DNA from: CAKSNH01 sp964422725
GTDB lineage: Bacteria; Bacillota; Clostridia; UBA1381
Assembly (NCBI GenBank): GCA_964422725.1
Contig: CAYRCC010000006.1
Location: 4,661 to 68,660, forward strand
Reading direction: 5' to 3'
Length of the DNA stretch: 64,000 nucleotides
Shown: piece by piece, positions 8,801 through 18,099 of the stretch
Layout: each line of letters starts with the position of its first letter
Numbering within the stretch: the stretch's first letter is position 1
Translations under genes and position numbers: made by a program
Notes under the pieces: model-generated
What the model was told of the DNA's origin: nothing
Databases searched by the model: none
Seen by the model: only the letters and a program-made list of their open reading frames with translations

Positions 8801-9427
8801 TTAGCCTTGAATTGACTGATTGCGCCGTGCATTTTTCATTTGAATTACCAATTTAACTTCCGACGTGTTCATATCTAGTGTTTTTGCGATTTTTTCCTCA
8901 CTGTCGCCGCTCTCGTACATCTCTATAACCGTATCGTTTCTGCTTTTGGTGACGGAAACCGCTGACTGTGCGGTATCGGACGTTTTTTCGGCTTTCTGCT
9001 TTTTCATTTTTTCAAGCTCCAATGCCTGGGCGGATTTTTCCGCCGCCGGCTCGGTTCCGGTCTTAACAGCCGGCTCGGCGGGTTTTACGATATGCGCCGC
9101 CGTAACCTCGCGAAACACAGGCTTTTCAACCACTTTCATTCTTGACTGTATTTCATTTTCTATCCTTTCGCCGAGCCGTTTTTCACACTCATCGACTCTC
9201 CGGCACGCCTCGTCGTTTTTATCGGAAATTTCTCTGCGTACCTCCTCGGCATACTCCTCAAAGCTTTCCAGCATATCCTCTATCTGTCTGTACAGGCGCA
9301 AAAGCTTCTCCTCCTGAATTTTTAAATCCTCAGGCTTTCGCTTCGCGGAAAACAGGAATTTCGCAAACAAAACAAGCACTCCGACAAGCGCAAAGCAAAA
9401 TATAGCAAATAAATAATATCCCAGCAT
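8801..9427 (-). CDS. SwrB-like/DUF6115 membrane-anchored coiled-coil protein
   Basis: A 208-residue protein with one N-terminal membrane segment (about residues 3-24). A charged coiled coil spans about 35-100, followed by a Lys/Ala-rich linker. The C-terminal helix-turn-helix-like end reads NDTVIEMYESGDSEEKIAKTLDMNTSEVKLVIQMKN. This layout, and the place just after sigma-28 and fapA, match SwrB, which in Bacillus promotes basal-body maturation and hook completion. The C-terminal segment resembles DUF6115/HTH modules. Function is inferred from position; identity outside the two ends is low. Confidence 0.72.
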   Translation of the reverse strand: MLGYYLFAIFCFALVGVLVLFAKFLFSAKRKPEDLKIQEEKLLRLYRQIEDMLESFEEYAEEVRREISDKNDEACRRVDECEKRLGERIENEIQSRMKVVEKPVFREVTAAHIVKPAEPAVKTGTEPAAEKSAQALELEKMKKQKAEKTSDTAQSAVSVTKSRNDTVIEMYESGDSEEKIAKTLDMNTSEVKLVIQMKNARRNQSIQG

Positions 9428-9450
9428 AAATCCGTTTACTCCAATCTGAA

Positions 9451-10812
9451 TTACGCGTGCTGCATAGGCACGACTTCACCCTCCACCTCTCTGAAAGTGG
9501 TAAATTTATAGTCGGTTTTTATATTAAGCATAGCGTTGTTTATTGAAATAATAACGCCGGCATACGCCGTATCCTCCACGCTGACATAACTGCGCGAATT
9601 TGTTTCCACTGTTTGCGCAAGCTCGTTATACCGCGCCGTAGCGGTCATAAGCTGGCGGTACTTTTCGTTTTTCTCCTCGGTCAGGCGGCGTTTTATCGAA
9701 AGCTGCTGTTCCGACAGCCCCGTATCCGCGATACCTGCCACTTTGTCAAGATTTGTAACGTTCGCTTTGAGCTTTTGTATTTCCTTTTCGAGCGCAACCA
9801 TTTCCCTTTTCAGTTCCGGTGACATACCGACCGTAATGTTTGTCGGCGTGTAATTGCTTGAGCCTATCGACTTGCATTTAACATAATTTCTCGCCTTTAC
9901 ATTTCCGCCGATTATGTTTGCTCTTGCACCGATAACCTCAACTCCGTCCTGAGATTCTATATCGCTCTGTAATATCGAGGCCGCCGTAACCGTCTGCTTC
10001 GACACCAATTTTGCGCTTTCTATGTAGCGCGCCGAAATTCTGCCGCCGGCTCTCAGCTCAGCCTTGCCCATACCCTTAATTCCGCCGTTTAATATAATAT
10101 CGCCGTCCGTTTCTATAACAGCCGACTCCACAAGTCCGTTCACCTCAACGTTACCCTTTGCGATAACCTTCATTCCGTTTCTTACACCGCCGCGTATCTG
10201 CACACTGCCCACAAAATCAATGTTTCCCGTTGACAAATCCACGTCGCCGCTGATGTAAAGCACGGGATTTACGCTCATTCTGCCGTCGGTGTACTCCAAA
10301 AGTCCGTCCACCTTCGACACTATCGTCACTTTATCCTCGCATAGCATAACGTTCTTTCCGACCGGCATTCTTGACGGCTTGCCCTGCTTTGCCTTTATAA
10401 CCGCTCCGAAAACGTTTATACCGCTTACACCCTGTGTCGGCGGAGTGTAAACAGCAAGCACCTCGTCTTTTTTAACCGAGATGAACCTGTCAACATTCAA
10501 ATAGTCAACGTTTCCGTATTCGTCGATTTTAGGCTTTGTCGCCTTATCGAAATCAAACTTAAACTCTATCGACCCGTCAATACCGTTTTCCGGCTCTTTG
10601 CCCTCGGCAATTTTATATTCGCGCTCGTATTCGCGGTGTTCATAAATCATCTTTATGTAATCTTCGTTTACGCCGTATGTGATTTTAGAATTTTTAATCT
10701 GACTGATAACGCGTTCAACAGGTATAGCCTCGCCGTCGTCAACAGGTGCCGAAAACCTTATATACGCCGTCATCTTATCCCTTGCCACACTGATATGTAC
10801 TACCTCATCCAT
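9451..10812 (-). CDS. FapA (DUF342) family protein in flagellar operon
   Basis: A 453-residue protein with an N-terminal region (1-110) and a central beta-helix-like repeat region. The latter contains SVKKDEVLAVYTPPTQGVSGINVFG, GDVDLSTGNIDFVGSVQIRGGV and repeated G-x-I-x-A-x-G turns to about 330. A coiled coil (335-400, MSPELKREMVALEKEIQKLK) and a short beta tail follow. This is the flagellar assembly protein A architecture, often found next to fliA in Firmicutes. Its molecular role is not well known; a bactofilin-like scaffold is one reading. It starts 13 bases after the sigma-28 stop. Confidence 0.85.
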   Translation of the reverse strand: MDEVVHISVARDKMTAYIRFSAPVDDGEAIPVERVISQIKNSKITYGVNEDYIKMIYEHREYEREYKIAEGKEPENGIDGSIEFKFDFDKATKPKIDEYGNVDYLNVDRFISVKKDEVLAVYTPPTQGVSGINVFGAVIKAKQGKPSRMPVGKNVMLCEDKVTIVSKVDGLLEYTDGRMSVNPVLYISGDVDLSTGNIDFVGSVQIRGGVRNGMKVIAKGNVEVNGLVESAVIETDGDIILNGGIKGMGKAELRAGGRISARYIESAKLVSKQTVTAASILQSDIESQDGVEVIGARANIIGGNVKARNYVKCKSIGSSNYTPTNITVGMSPELKREMVALEKEIQKLKANVTNLDKVAGIADTGLSEQQLSIKRRLTEEKNEKYRQLMTATARYNELAQTVETNSRSYVSVEDTAYAGVIISINNAMLNIKTDYKFTTFREVEGEVVPMQHA

Positions 10813-10824
10813 TTACGCCCCTCC

Positions 10825-11571
10825 TCAATTTTTAATAACGCTGTCCAATTTGTTTTTCAGCTTTTTTAATACCTTTGAATGAATTTGAGAAACCCTCGAC
10901 TCAGTAACACCCAACACCGTTCCTATTTCCTTTAACGTCAGCTCGTCGTAATAATACATACTCACGACAAGCCTCTCCTTTTCGCTGAGCTCATCTACAG
11001 CCTCAACCAGCGACTGCCTTATAACCTTTTCCTCAAGCGTATATTCCGGGTCACTGCTTGCCGGTGCACCGCTCATATGCATATTTGCGAGCACCGCCTC
11101 GTCAAACGCCATAACATTTGACATATGCGACGTATCCAAAAGGCTTTTAAGCTCCTCTTTCTCGATACCCAAATATTCGCATACCTCGCTCTCCGTCGCC
11201 ACACGACCCTGAACATTCTCTATTTCATTATATGCCGCCTCGACGCGCTTAATCCTCTTGCGCATACTCGCCGGCAGCCAGTCCTGCCTGCGCAGCTGGT
11301 CTATTATGCCGCCCTTTATCCTTATGGACGCATACGTTTCAAACTTGACACCCTTGCCTACATCAAACTTCTCAACCGCATCAATCAGACCGAGCATACC
11401 GTAGCTGATTAAATCGTCATACTCCAGATACTTGCTGTACTGTGATACCAGCTTTCCTATTGTGATTTTCACATATGAGCGGTAGAACATAACAAGAGCG
11501 TTCCTGTTTTCCACACTTCTGTCACCGTTATACTTATCCCAAAGCATTATTTCCTCGTCACGGTCAAACAC
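10825..11571 (-). CDS. sigD: RNA polymerase sigma-28 factor (FliA/SigD)
   Basis: A 248-residue sigma-70-family factor with regions 2, 3 and 4. Key stretches are YDDLISYGMLGLIDAVEKFD, VKFETYASIRIKGGIIDQLRRQDWLPASMRKR, and a C-terminal helix-turn-helix (LTLKEIGTVLGVTESRVSQIHSKVLKKL). These are hallmarks of sigma-28, which transcribes late flagellar and chemotaxis genes. Start is GTG at 11571 behind GAGGAGGTGG. It follows flhG and precedes fapA. Its anti-sigma factor FlgM lies downstream in the same operon. Confidence 0.97.
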   Translation of the reverse strand: MFDRDEEIMLWDKYNGDRSVENRNALVMFYRSYVKITIGKLVSQYSKYLEYDDLISYGMLGLIDAVEKFDVGKGVKFETYASIRIKGGIIDQLRRQDWLPASMRKRIKRVEAAYNEIENVQGRVATESEVCEYLGIEKEELKSLLDTSHMSNVMAFDEAVLANMHMSGAPASSDPEYTLEEKVIRQSLVEAVDELSEKERLVVSMYYYDELTLKEIGTVLGVTESRVSQIHSKVLKKLKNKLDSVIKN

Positions 11572-11604
11572 TCTATGTCCACCTCCTCACAATAATAAAA
11601 CACT

Positions 11605-12486
11605 TTATTTTTTCAGCATTTTCTTTATAAACCCTCTAAAGCCTTTGTGATGCTCCTCGTGCGGCAGTTCCAGAAAGCTCTCCGCAATCGCCGCGACATT
11701 TCTCGCCGCCGCACTCGACGGAAAACTCAGCACAAACGGTTTCTGCGTTTTCACCGCTTTAACCACCGACGAGTCCTCCGTTATAAATCCCAGTTTTTCA
11801 ATTTTTGCACCGAGGTAATTTTTAGAAACATTGAGGAAGTTGTTAATTATCCTTTGCGCCTCTTCCTCCGACTCCGCCTTATTTATCACAAGTCTGACTT
11901 TTGACTGTGTCTGTGAACCGAACAGCGTTTTTGCCACAGCATACGCATCTACAATTGCCGGCGGTTCGGGAGTTGTGACCAGAATAACCTCGTCGCTTGC
12001 ACCTATAAGACGTATATTGTTTTCGTTAATGCCGGCGCCTGTATCAAAAATGACAACATCGGCTATATCGTCAAGTGCCGCCAGTTCCTCAAGTACATAC
12101 TCTATTTCACTGCCGCCCAGCGACAGCAAATCACTGACACCCGAACCGCCCGAAATAAACTTCACGCCGTCCGGCGTTTCGGTTATAACCTCCTCCAGAC
12201 TGCGCTCCCGACGCACCACATACGACAAATCGTATTTCGGCACAATTCCGAGAATTACATCTATATTTGAAAGTCCGAAATCCGCATCTATAATCAGCAC
12301 TCTGCTGCCGCGTTTTGCAAGCTCAAGCGCGAAATTTACCGTAAAATTGCTTTTGCCCACTCCGCCCTTGCCGCTTGTAACCGATATAATCTTTGCCGCA
12401 CTTTTTGCCGACGCCTGCGGCTCAGGCTGTGCGTTCACTTTTTTGTTTTGTATATAATTTTTCAAAATCTGTGCCTGATCCAGCAT
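11605..12486 (-). CDS. flhG: MinD-like ATPase FlhG (YlxH)
   Basis: A 293-residue ParA/MinD-type ATPase with a deviant Walker A (SGKGGVGKSN, about residues 38-47) and switch motifs LIIDADFGLSNIDV and VVIFDTGAGI. FlhG sets flagellar number and position, works with the SRP-GTPase FlhF and interacts with FliM/FliY. The C-terminal basic helix (FRGFIKKMLKK) resembles a membrane-targeting sequence. It follows flhF, the expected pair. Confidence 0.93.
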   Translation of the reverse strand: MLDQAQILKNYIQNKKVNAQPEPQASAKSAAKIISVTSGKGGVGKSNFTVNFALELAKRGSRVLIIDADFGLSNIDVILGIVPKYDLSYVVRRERSLEEVITETPDGVKFISGGSGVSDLLSLGGSEIEYVLEELAALDDIADVVIFDTGAGINENNIRLIGASDEVILVTTPEPPAIVDAYAVAKTLFGSQTQSKVRLVINKAESEEEAQRIINNFLNVSKNYLGAKIEKLGFITEDSSVVKAVKTQKPFVLSFPSSAAARNVAAIAESFLELPHEEHHKGFRGFIKKMLKK

Positions 12487-12523
12487 AGTTATTTATCATT
12501 CCTTTCAAAAAGGTGACGCACCG

Positions 12524-13672
12524 TTATTGTTTTTCGGCGAACAGCTTTTTCAAAACATAGTCTGCGCTGTATTCGTCTATATCCTCCGTTAAAATCTGAC
12601 CGCACGTCAGATACGCTATAGGTTTCGGCGACAGCGAACGCAGATTAAACAGCGTTCCCAGGCTCATCGCCTCGTCCGTTTTCGTTATTATAAACTTATA
12701 GTTTTCTACATATGAATAGTCGCTGAGAGTTTTTGAACAAAATCTGTAGTTCGTGCTTGCGCTCACCGCAAGGTAAATTTCGTCCGGCTTTGTCATTTCA
12801 ATCAGCTCGCAAATCTGCTTTCTGTACATTTGCTCGTCCGGACACTTGCCCGTATCAATAAATATAATATCTTTATCCTTATACTTTTCCATTTCCCCGG
12901 GAATGTCCGCGTTTGAATGTGCAACGCTGAGCGGAACTTCCAAAATCTCCGAATAAATTTTAAGCTGTTCCGACGAGGCGATTTTATACGTATCCGTCGT
13001 TATAATCGCGATATTTTTACCCTGCTGCATAGCAAACAGCGTTGCCATTTTCGACAATGTCGTCGTCTTGCCGACACCTGTAGTTCCGATAAACATAATA
13101 ACCGTCGGCGCACCCTTTTTCAGCACAACCGGACTTTTATCACCCAGATAATCCGACACTGTTTTTTCAATTGCCTCTTTTTCCTCGATATCCCCGTTTT
13201 TGACAGCCGCGCACACCTCATCGCAAAGCTTGTACACTATATCCTCTTTTACCTCATTTTCAAGCAGAGTCGAGGCAAACGCACGGACTCCCTTTGAATA
13301 GTTGGCAAACTTATCGTTATAGTTGTTGTCAAAACGCTTGAGAAATGTGTTGAGCATATTGTCAATGTTTGTAATCCTGCTCTCAAGCTCCGACACCGCC
13401 GGCTGCTGTTCGGGTCTTTTATACGCGTTTGCGGCTGTTGTAACCGTCGTTCTGCGCTTTGCCGAAATCGGCGGCGCATCGGATTTATGTATGGATATTT
13501 CCTTATCGTCGTAAGCCGCAACAACTTCCAGCTTAGGCTTGGAAAACCAACCCTTTATTCCTTTCTTTTTGATTTGCTTTGAGCTGAGAATTACCGCCTC
13601 ACTGCCCAGTTCCTTTTTAATTTTTTCCATTCCCTCCTGCATATCGGAAACAATATATCTTTTCAAAATCAT
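12524..13672 (-). CDS. flhF: Flagellar SRP-type GTPase FlhF
   Basis: About 382 residues. The N-terminal B domain (MILKRYIVSDMQEGMEKIKKELGSEAVILSS) is followed by a linker and an NG GTPase domain with GTTGVGKTTTLSKMA (G1), TTDTYKIASSEQLKIY, FIDTGKCPDEQ (G3) and TKTDEA (G4). FlhF recruits early flagellar parts to the chosen membrane site. The G3 region reads DTGKCP rather than the usual DTAGR, which is notable. The ATG at 13672 is chosen because the family begins at MILKRY. It follows flhA by about 48 bases. Confidence 0.93.
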   Translation of the reverse strand: MILKRYIVSDMQEGMEKIKKELGSEAVILSSKQIKKKGIKGWFSKPKLEVVAAYDDKEISIHKSDAPPISAKRRTTVTTAANAYKRPEQQPAVSELESRITNIDNMLNTFLKRFDNNYNDKFANYSKGVRAFASTLLENEVKEDIVYKLCDEVCAAVKNGDIEEKEAIEKTVSDYLGDKSPVVLKKGAPTVIMFIGTTGVGKTTTLSKMATLFAMQQGKNIAIITTDTYKIASSEQLKIYSEILEVPLSVAHSNADIPGEMEKYKDKDIIFIDTGKCPDEQMYRKQICELIEMTKPDEIYLAVSASTNYRFCSKTLSDYSYVENYKFIITKTDEAMSLGTLFNLRSLSPKPIAYLTCGQILTEDIDEYSADYVLKKLFAEKQ

Positions 13673-13720
13673 ATTAAAAAGCCTTTCTGTTTTTGCAGTC
13701 AACTGCAAATTAGTATATTA

Positions 13721-15760
13721 TCACACCGTAACCAAGCCGTCGGAATGTATCTCCACGCTCTGTTCAAGCTCCGCAAACGACAGCACCACCAAATCCGGTG
13801 CAAGCTGTTCTGTCAGTTTTTTAAAGTGCGGTCTTACCTGCGGCGATGTCAGCACAACAGGCTGTATGCCGAACGACAATTCTTTTTCTATAAGCGGACG
13901 CAGGTTTCTTAATACCGTTTGTATGGTTTTAGGGTCAAGTGTCATAAACACGCCCGTTTCCGACTGATGAATATTCTCAATCATCAGCTGTTCCAAATCT
14001 GCCGAAACGGTAACCACTCTCAGTTTTCTCTCCGGCGCATACTTATTTGTAATTGCGCGTTTCATACCCTGGCGCACATATTCCGTCAAAACAACAGGGT
14101 CGTGCGTAAGAGTTCCGTAATCGCCCAGAATTTCCACTATGGTTGTCATATCCTTTATTGCAATACCCTCACGCAAAAGATTCGACAAAACCTTCTGCAA
14201 ATCGCCCAGTCCCACAATTTTCGGTATAACGTCCTCGACAAGTGCCGCCTGCGACTCTTTCAAATGGTCAACCAAGAGCTGTGTCTGCTGTCTTGTCATC
14301 AGTTCATAACTGTATTTCTTGATAATTTCCGTAAGGTGCGTCGCGATAACCGACGGCGGATCAACGATAGTAAAGCCGTAAAGCTCTGCTTTTTCCCTTT
14401 CCTGCTCGTCTATCCACATAGCCGGAAGTCCGAACGCCGGATCGGTGGTCGGCGTACCGTTAAGCTGAACATCGGCGTTTGACGAGTTCATAGCCAAATA
14501 ATGGTTTACCATTATTGAGCCCCGCGCCACTTCTATTCCCTTTATTTTTACCACATATTCGCCCGCATCAATCTGTATATTGTCCCTAAGACGTACACTC
14601 GGCACGATTATACCGAGCTCCATAGCACACTGACGACGTATCATTACTATTCTGTCAAGCAAGTCGCCGCCCTTTTTCGCATCTGCAAGCGGAATTATGC
14701 TGTAGCCAAACTCCATCTCAATCGGGTCAACCTGTAAAAGCGACACGATATTTTCCGGTTTTCTTGCCTCGCGCGCCATTTTTTCAAGACGGTCGTCAAC
14801 AACAACCTCTTTTGCCGGCTTTTTCGCCGCATTTGAAAGCATCCAGCCGAGCGCGAACATAAGCATGCCCAATACAATCAGCGGTGCTTTCGGAAGTCCC
14901 GGAATTACGCACATTGCAATGAGTATACCGCCGACAATCATAAGCACCAGCGGATTTCCCGACAACTGCTCTTTGAGGTCTGCACCGAGGTTGTTCTCCG
15001 ATGCCGCACGCGTAACGATAATACCTGTCGCGGTCGACACCAACAGTGACGGCAGCTGACTCACAAGTCCGTCACCCACCGTTGCAAGCGTATATGTTTT
15101 TATAATGTCACCCATTTCCATTCCGGTGTTGCTTGTAAAACCTATAATAAGTCCGCCGATAATATTAATCGCGGTGATTACTATACTTACTATCGCATCA
15201 CCCTTAACAAACTTACTCGCACCGTCCATAGAACCGTAAAAATCCGCTTCCTGCTGAATTTTTTGTCGTCTTATGCGCGCCTCGTTTTCGTCGATTGTGC
15301 CTGTGTTGAGGTCGGCATCAATTGACATTTGTTTACCCGGCATAGCATCCAGAGTAAATCTCGCCGCAACCTCGGCAACTCTTTCCGAACCCTTTGTGAT
15401 AACCATAAACTGAATTACCATAATGATAAGGAATATAACCACACCGACAACCAAGTTACCGCCGATAACGAAGTTACCGAAAGTTTCAATCACGCTTCCG
15501 GCATCACCGCCGTTTCCCAGAATAAGACGTGTTGACGAAATGTTAAGTGCCAGTCTGAATATTGTCACCAGCAAAAGCATCGGCGGAAACACCGAAAACT
15601 CCAGTGCCTCATGCACATACAGGGTTGTAAGCAGTATCGTAATCGACAGCGTAATATTTACAACCAGCAAAATATCCAGTAAAACAGGGTTCAGCGGAAC
15701 AATTATCAGCAAGATAATAAGCAAAACCACAATTGATATAGCAACGTCACTAAACTTCAT
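13721..15760 (-). CDS. flhA: Flagellar export gate protein FlhA
   Basis: A 679-residue protein with about eight membrane segments in the first 330 residues. A FHIPEP-type conserved loop (MPGKQMSIDADLNTGTIDENEARIRRQ) and a C-terminal cytoplasmic domain from about 350 follow. FlhA is the core of the type III export gate and docks chaperone-substrate complexes. Length and order (fliP-fliQ-fliR-flhB-flhA) are standard. Start is an ATG behind GGGGAGG. Confidence 0.97.
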   Translation of the reverse strand: MKFSDVAISIVVLLIILLIIVPLNPVLLDILLVVNITLSITILLTTLYVHEALEFSVFPPMLLLVTIFRLALNISSTRLILGNGGDAGSVIETFGNFVIGGNLVVGVVIFLIIMVIQFMVITKGSERVAEVAARFTLDAMPGKQMSIDADLNTGTIDENEARIRRQKIQQEADFYGSMDGASKFVKGDAIVSIVITAINIIGGLIIGFTSNTGMEMGDIIKTYTLATVGDGLVSQLPSLLVSTATGIIVTRAASENNLGADLKEQLSGNPLVLMIVGGILIAMCVIPGLPKAPLIVLGMLMFALGWMLSNAAKKPAKEVVVDDRLEKMAREARKPENIVSLLQVDPIEMEFGYSIIPLADAKKGGDLLDRIVMIRRQCAMELGIIVPSVRLRDNIQIDAGEYVVKIKGIEVARGSIMVNHYLAMNSSNADVQLNGTPTTDPAFGLPAMWIDEQEREKAELYGFTIVDPPSVIATHLTEIIKKYSYELMTRQQTQLLVDHLKESQAALVEDVIPKIVGLGDLQKVLSNLLREGIAIKDMTTIVEILGDYGTLTHDPVVLTEYVRQGMKRAITNKYAPERKLRVVTVSADLEQLMIENIHQSETGVFMTLDPKTIQTVLRNLRPLIEKELSFGIQPVVLTSPQVRPHFKKLTEQLAPDLVVLSFAELEQSVEIHSDGLVTV

Positions 15761-15781
15761 TTGTTTATCTTTCCTCCCCGT

Positions 15782-16840
15782 TTATTTTCTTCTTTTCAGT
15801 CTGTATATTTCAGCCAGAATTTCCGCGACTGCCGCATAAAATTCCGGCGGTATTTCCTCTCCCACTTCAACCGTTGCATACAAAGCCTGTGCAAGCGGTT
15901 TGTTTTCAATCATTTTGATTCCGTGCTCCGCCGCCTTTTCTTTGAGCTTAATCGCAACGAAATCCTTACCCTTTGCCAGCACTATCGGCGCCTGTGACTT
16001 TTCATCGTCATACTTAAGCGCAACCGCATAATGTGTCGGGTTTGTTATTACCACATCTGCCTCGGCAACCTCTGCCATCATACGCAGCAAACTCATCTGC
16101 TGCTGTTTCTGCTTAATCTTACCTTTAATCTGAGGGTCACCCTCTGTCATCTTATATTCTTCTTTAATCTCCTGCTTTGTCATTCGGATACCGCGCTCAT
16201 AATCCCACTTTGAATATCCGTAATCCGCAACTCCTATAAATACATATGCAAGCCCCAGCTTATACGCCACCGAAAAAATCTTTTCCACGATATACTCTAT
16301 CGAAACCCGCAAATCACTCTGCATAAGCGCCGGAAACTCCGGCACAACCTTTTTCATTTCATTATACACTATATACCCCAATACCGAAAACTTTATCACC
16401 GTTTTCAACGTCTGCACAAGCGATTTCGGCGAAAACATACGTTTAAACCCGTTTACCGGATTTATCTTGTCCCATTTCGGGGTCATCGGGTCTTTAACCT
16501 GTAAAAAACCAATCTGTGCATAGTCAATTGCAATACCGACAAGCAGTGCCACACCGAGAACCGGCGCGATTATCAGAAAGAAATCCAAAGCCAGCTCTAT
16601 AAACACAGGCGTAAGCGATGCCACATTCACGTTATCGGTGAGTGCCCACACGCTGACACACTTCTCCAAAATCTTTGCCATACGCTCTGTCATATCAAAG
16701 CCGAAATTCTTAATCGCCCAAAACGATGTAATCAGCAGTACCGAACCGGCAAGGTCCGGACTTTTGCATACGTTACCCTTTTCGCGCAACTCTCTGCGCC
16801 GTTTGGGAGTGGCTTTTTCAGTTTTGTTATCATCAGCCAT
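15782..16840 (-). CDS. flhB: Flagellar export switch protein FlhB
   Basis: A 352-residue protein opening MADDNKTEKATPKRRRELREKGNV, the typical FlhB N-terminus. It has four membrane segments between about 30 and 210 and the autocleavage site NPTH (ADVVITNPTHYAVALKYD) near residue 265. FlhB switches export from rod/hook to filament substrates. The cleavage motif is intact, so normal switching is expected. It lies between fliR and flhA. Confidence 0.97.
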   Translation of the reverse strand: MADDNKTEKATPKRRRELREKGNVCKSPDLAGSVLLITSFWAIKNFGFDMTERMAKILEKCVSVWALTDNVNVASLTPVFIELALDFFLIIAPVLGVALLVGIAIDYAQIGFLQVKDPMTPKWDKINPVNGFKRMFSPKSLVQTLKTVIKFSVLGYIVYNEMKKVVPEFPALMQSDLRVSIEYIVEKIFSVAYKLGLAYVFIGVADYGYSKWDYERGIRMTKQEIKEEYKMTEGDPQIKGKIKQKQQQMSLLRMMAEVAEADVVITNPTHYAVALKYDDEKSQAPIVLAKGKDFVAIKLKEKAAEHGIKMIENKPLAQALYATVEVGEEIPPEFYAAVAEILAEIYRLKRRK

Positions 16841-16863
16841 TATTATCCATCCTTCTCATACGG

Positions 16864-17646
16864 CTATGTGCCAATCGCCTCAAAAACCTCTTGTATCGCC
16901 GTAAACATATCCCTGAAAATAGCGTCCGAGAAATCGGAAAATATCGGCACCATAACAAACAGCACCGCCAAACCGACAACTATTTTAATCGGAAAACCTA
17001 TTATAAAGAAATTAATCTGCGGCACACTCTTCATTACTACTCCAAGTAAAACCTCCGTCATAAACGACACCGCCAAAATCGGCATTGATATCCTGAGTCC
17101 GAGATTTACCGACACCACAAACACGCGCACTATAATGCTTACAAAGCTCATATCCAGTACAAGCGAACCCGGCGGTACTGTCGTAAACGTTTCCTTTATG
17201 AGTTTAATCATTATATGATGTGAATCCGTCGCAAAAAACAACAGCGTAATTACCGTATTTAAAAACTTTGACGACAAATTCGCGTTAATATTCGTAATTG
17301 GGTCGTACATCTGTGAAAATCCGAAGCCAAGCTGAGTGTCTATCACGTTACCTGCCAAATACACGCACGACATCATAATATTCATAATCATACCGAACGT
17401 AATTCCAAGCAGAATTTCTTTCAGACACGCCGCCGCAAACTCGATAACCGTACCGTATTCAAGCGGCTCGCCTATACCAAGCGTTGAAATCGTCAGATAC
17501 GATATCATAACCGCCAGCACTATCTTCGCTATCGCCGGCACGTTTTTCCCAAACACCGGATTTGCCATATACGTCGAAAGCACGCGCAGCGTAATAAGCA
17601 GCATATATCCCGCCCAATCGCCGAAATTTAATATAGATGCACCCAT
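16864..17646 (-). CDS. fliR: Flagellar export gate protein FliR
   Basis: A 260-residue hydrophobic protein with about six membrane segments. FliR conserved stretches include PVFGKNVPAIAKIVLAVMISYL and KEILLGITFGMIMNIMMSCVYLAGNVIDTQLGFGFSQMYDP. It builds the export gate with FliP and FliQ. FliR and FlhB are separate here, not fused as in some clostridia. A terminator-like hairpin lies in the 134-base gap between fliQ and this gene, and no convincing promoter follows it. Start is an ATG behind GGGAGGG. Confidence 0.95.
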   Translation of the reverse strand: MGASILNFGDWAGYMLLITLRVLSTYMANPVFGKNVPAIAKIVLAVMISYLTISTLGIGEPLEYGTVIEFAAACLKEILLGITFGMIMNIMMSCVYLAGNVIDTQLGFGFSQMYDPITNINANLSSKFLNTVITLLFFATDSHHIMIKLIKETFTTVPPGSLVLDMSFVSIIVRVFVVSVNLGLRISMPILAVSFMTEVLLGVVMKSVPQINFFIIGFPIKIVVGLAVLFVMVPIFSDFSDAIFRDMFTAIQEVFEAIGT

Positions 17647-17679
17647 TTTGAGAAATCAACCCTCCCGTAAGCACGCACG

Positions 17680-17694
17680 ACGGGTATTTCCCGT
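17680..17694 (-). other. Small hairpin in the fliQ-fliR gap, before fliR
   Basis: ACGGG and CCCGT arms are separated by five bases, about 35 bases ahead of the fliR start. It has no T-run. It is one of two hairpins in the unusually long fliQ-fliR gap. Its role is unknown. Confidence 0.35.
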
Positions 17695-17731
17695 GCCGCT
17701 CATTTCAGCTTTGCAAGCCGCGCTCTAATCT

Positions 17732-17777
17732 AAAAATAACAGGCTGTCGATTGTGTAACGCAATGAACAGCCTGTTA
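17732..17777 (-). terminator. Terminator-like hairpin inside the flagellar operon between fliQ and fliR
   Basis: A perfect 11-bp stem, TAACAGGCTGT/ACAGCCTGTTA (17777-17767 with 17747-17737), has an inner TTG/CAA pairing. On the minus strand it is followed at once by TTTTTA. This is a canonical Rho-independent terminator shape, but it sits in the middle of an otherwise tightly spaced operon. It may be an attenuator, a partial terminator or an RNA-processing point. Confidence 0.7.
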
Positions 17778-17780
17778 TAC

Positions 17781-18050
17781 TTACCCCGCTGCCAAATTAA
17801 TGAAATCAAATAGTTTATTGGTAAAATCCATTAATTTATTAATCATCCATGGTCCGAATGCAATAAGTGACAGAAATATTGCAATAATTTTAGGAGCAAA
17901 GCTCAGTGTCTGCTCGTTAATTTGTGTAGTTGCCTGAAAAATCGAAACTGCCAGACCCACAACCAAGCTGACCAACAGCATCGGTGCACTTACCAATATT
18001 ATCGTAAACAATGCCTGCTGCATAATCGTAATTATATCTGTCTGCGACAC
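17781..18050 (-). CDS. fliQ: Flagellar export gate protein FliQ
   Basis: An 89-residue protein with two membrane hairpin segments (ALFTIILVSAPMLLVSLVVGLAVSIFQ and IIAIFLSLIAFGPWMINKLMDF). This is the normal FliQ size and layout. Start is GTG directly behind GAGGATTT. It lies between fliP and fliR; a terminator-like hairpin starts four bases past its stop. Confidence 0.95.
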   Translation of the reverse strand: MSQTDIITIMQQALFTIILVSAPMLLVSLVVGLAVSIFQATTQINEQTLSFAPKIIAIFLSLIAFGPWMINKLMDFTNKLFDFINLAAG

Positions 18051-18099
18051 AAATCCTCACAACCTTCCGAATTACTCCGTCATTTTTGCCGGCCGCGCT

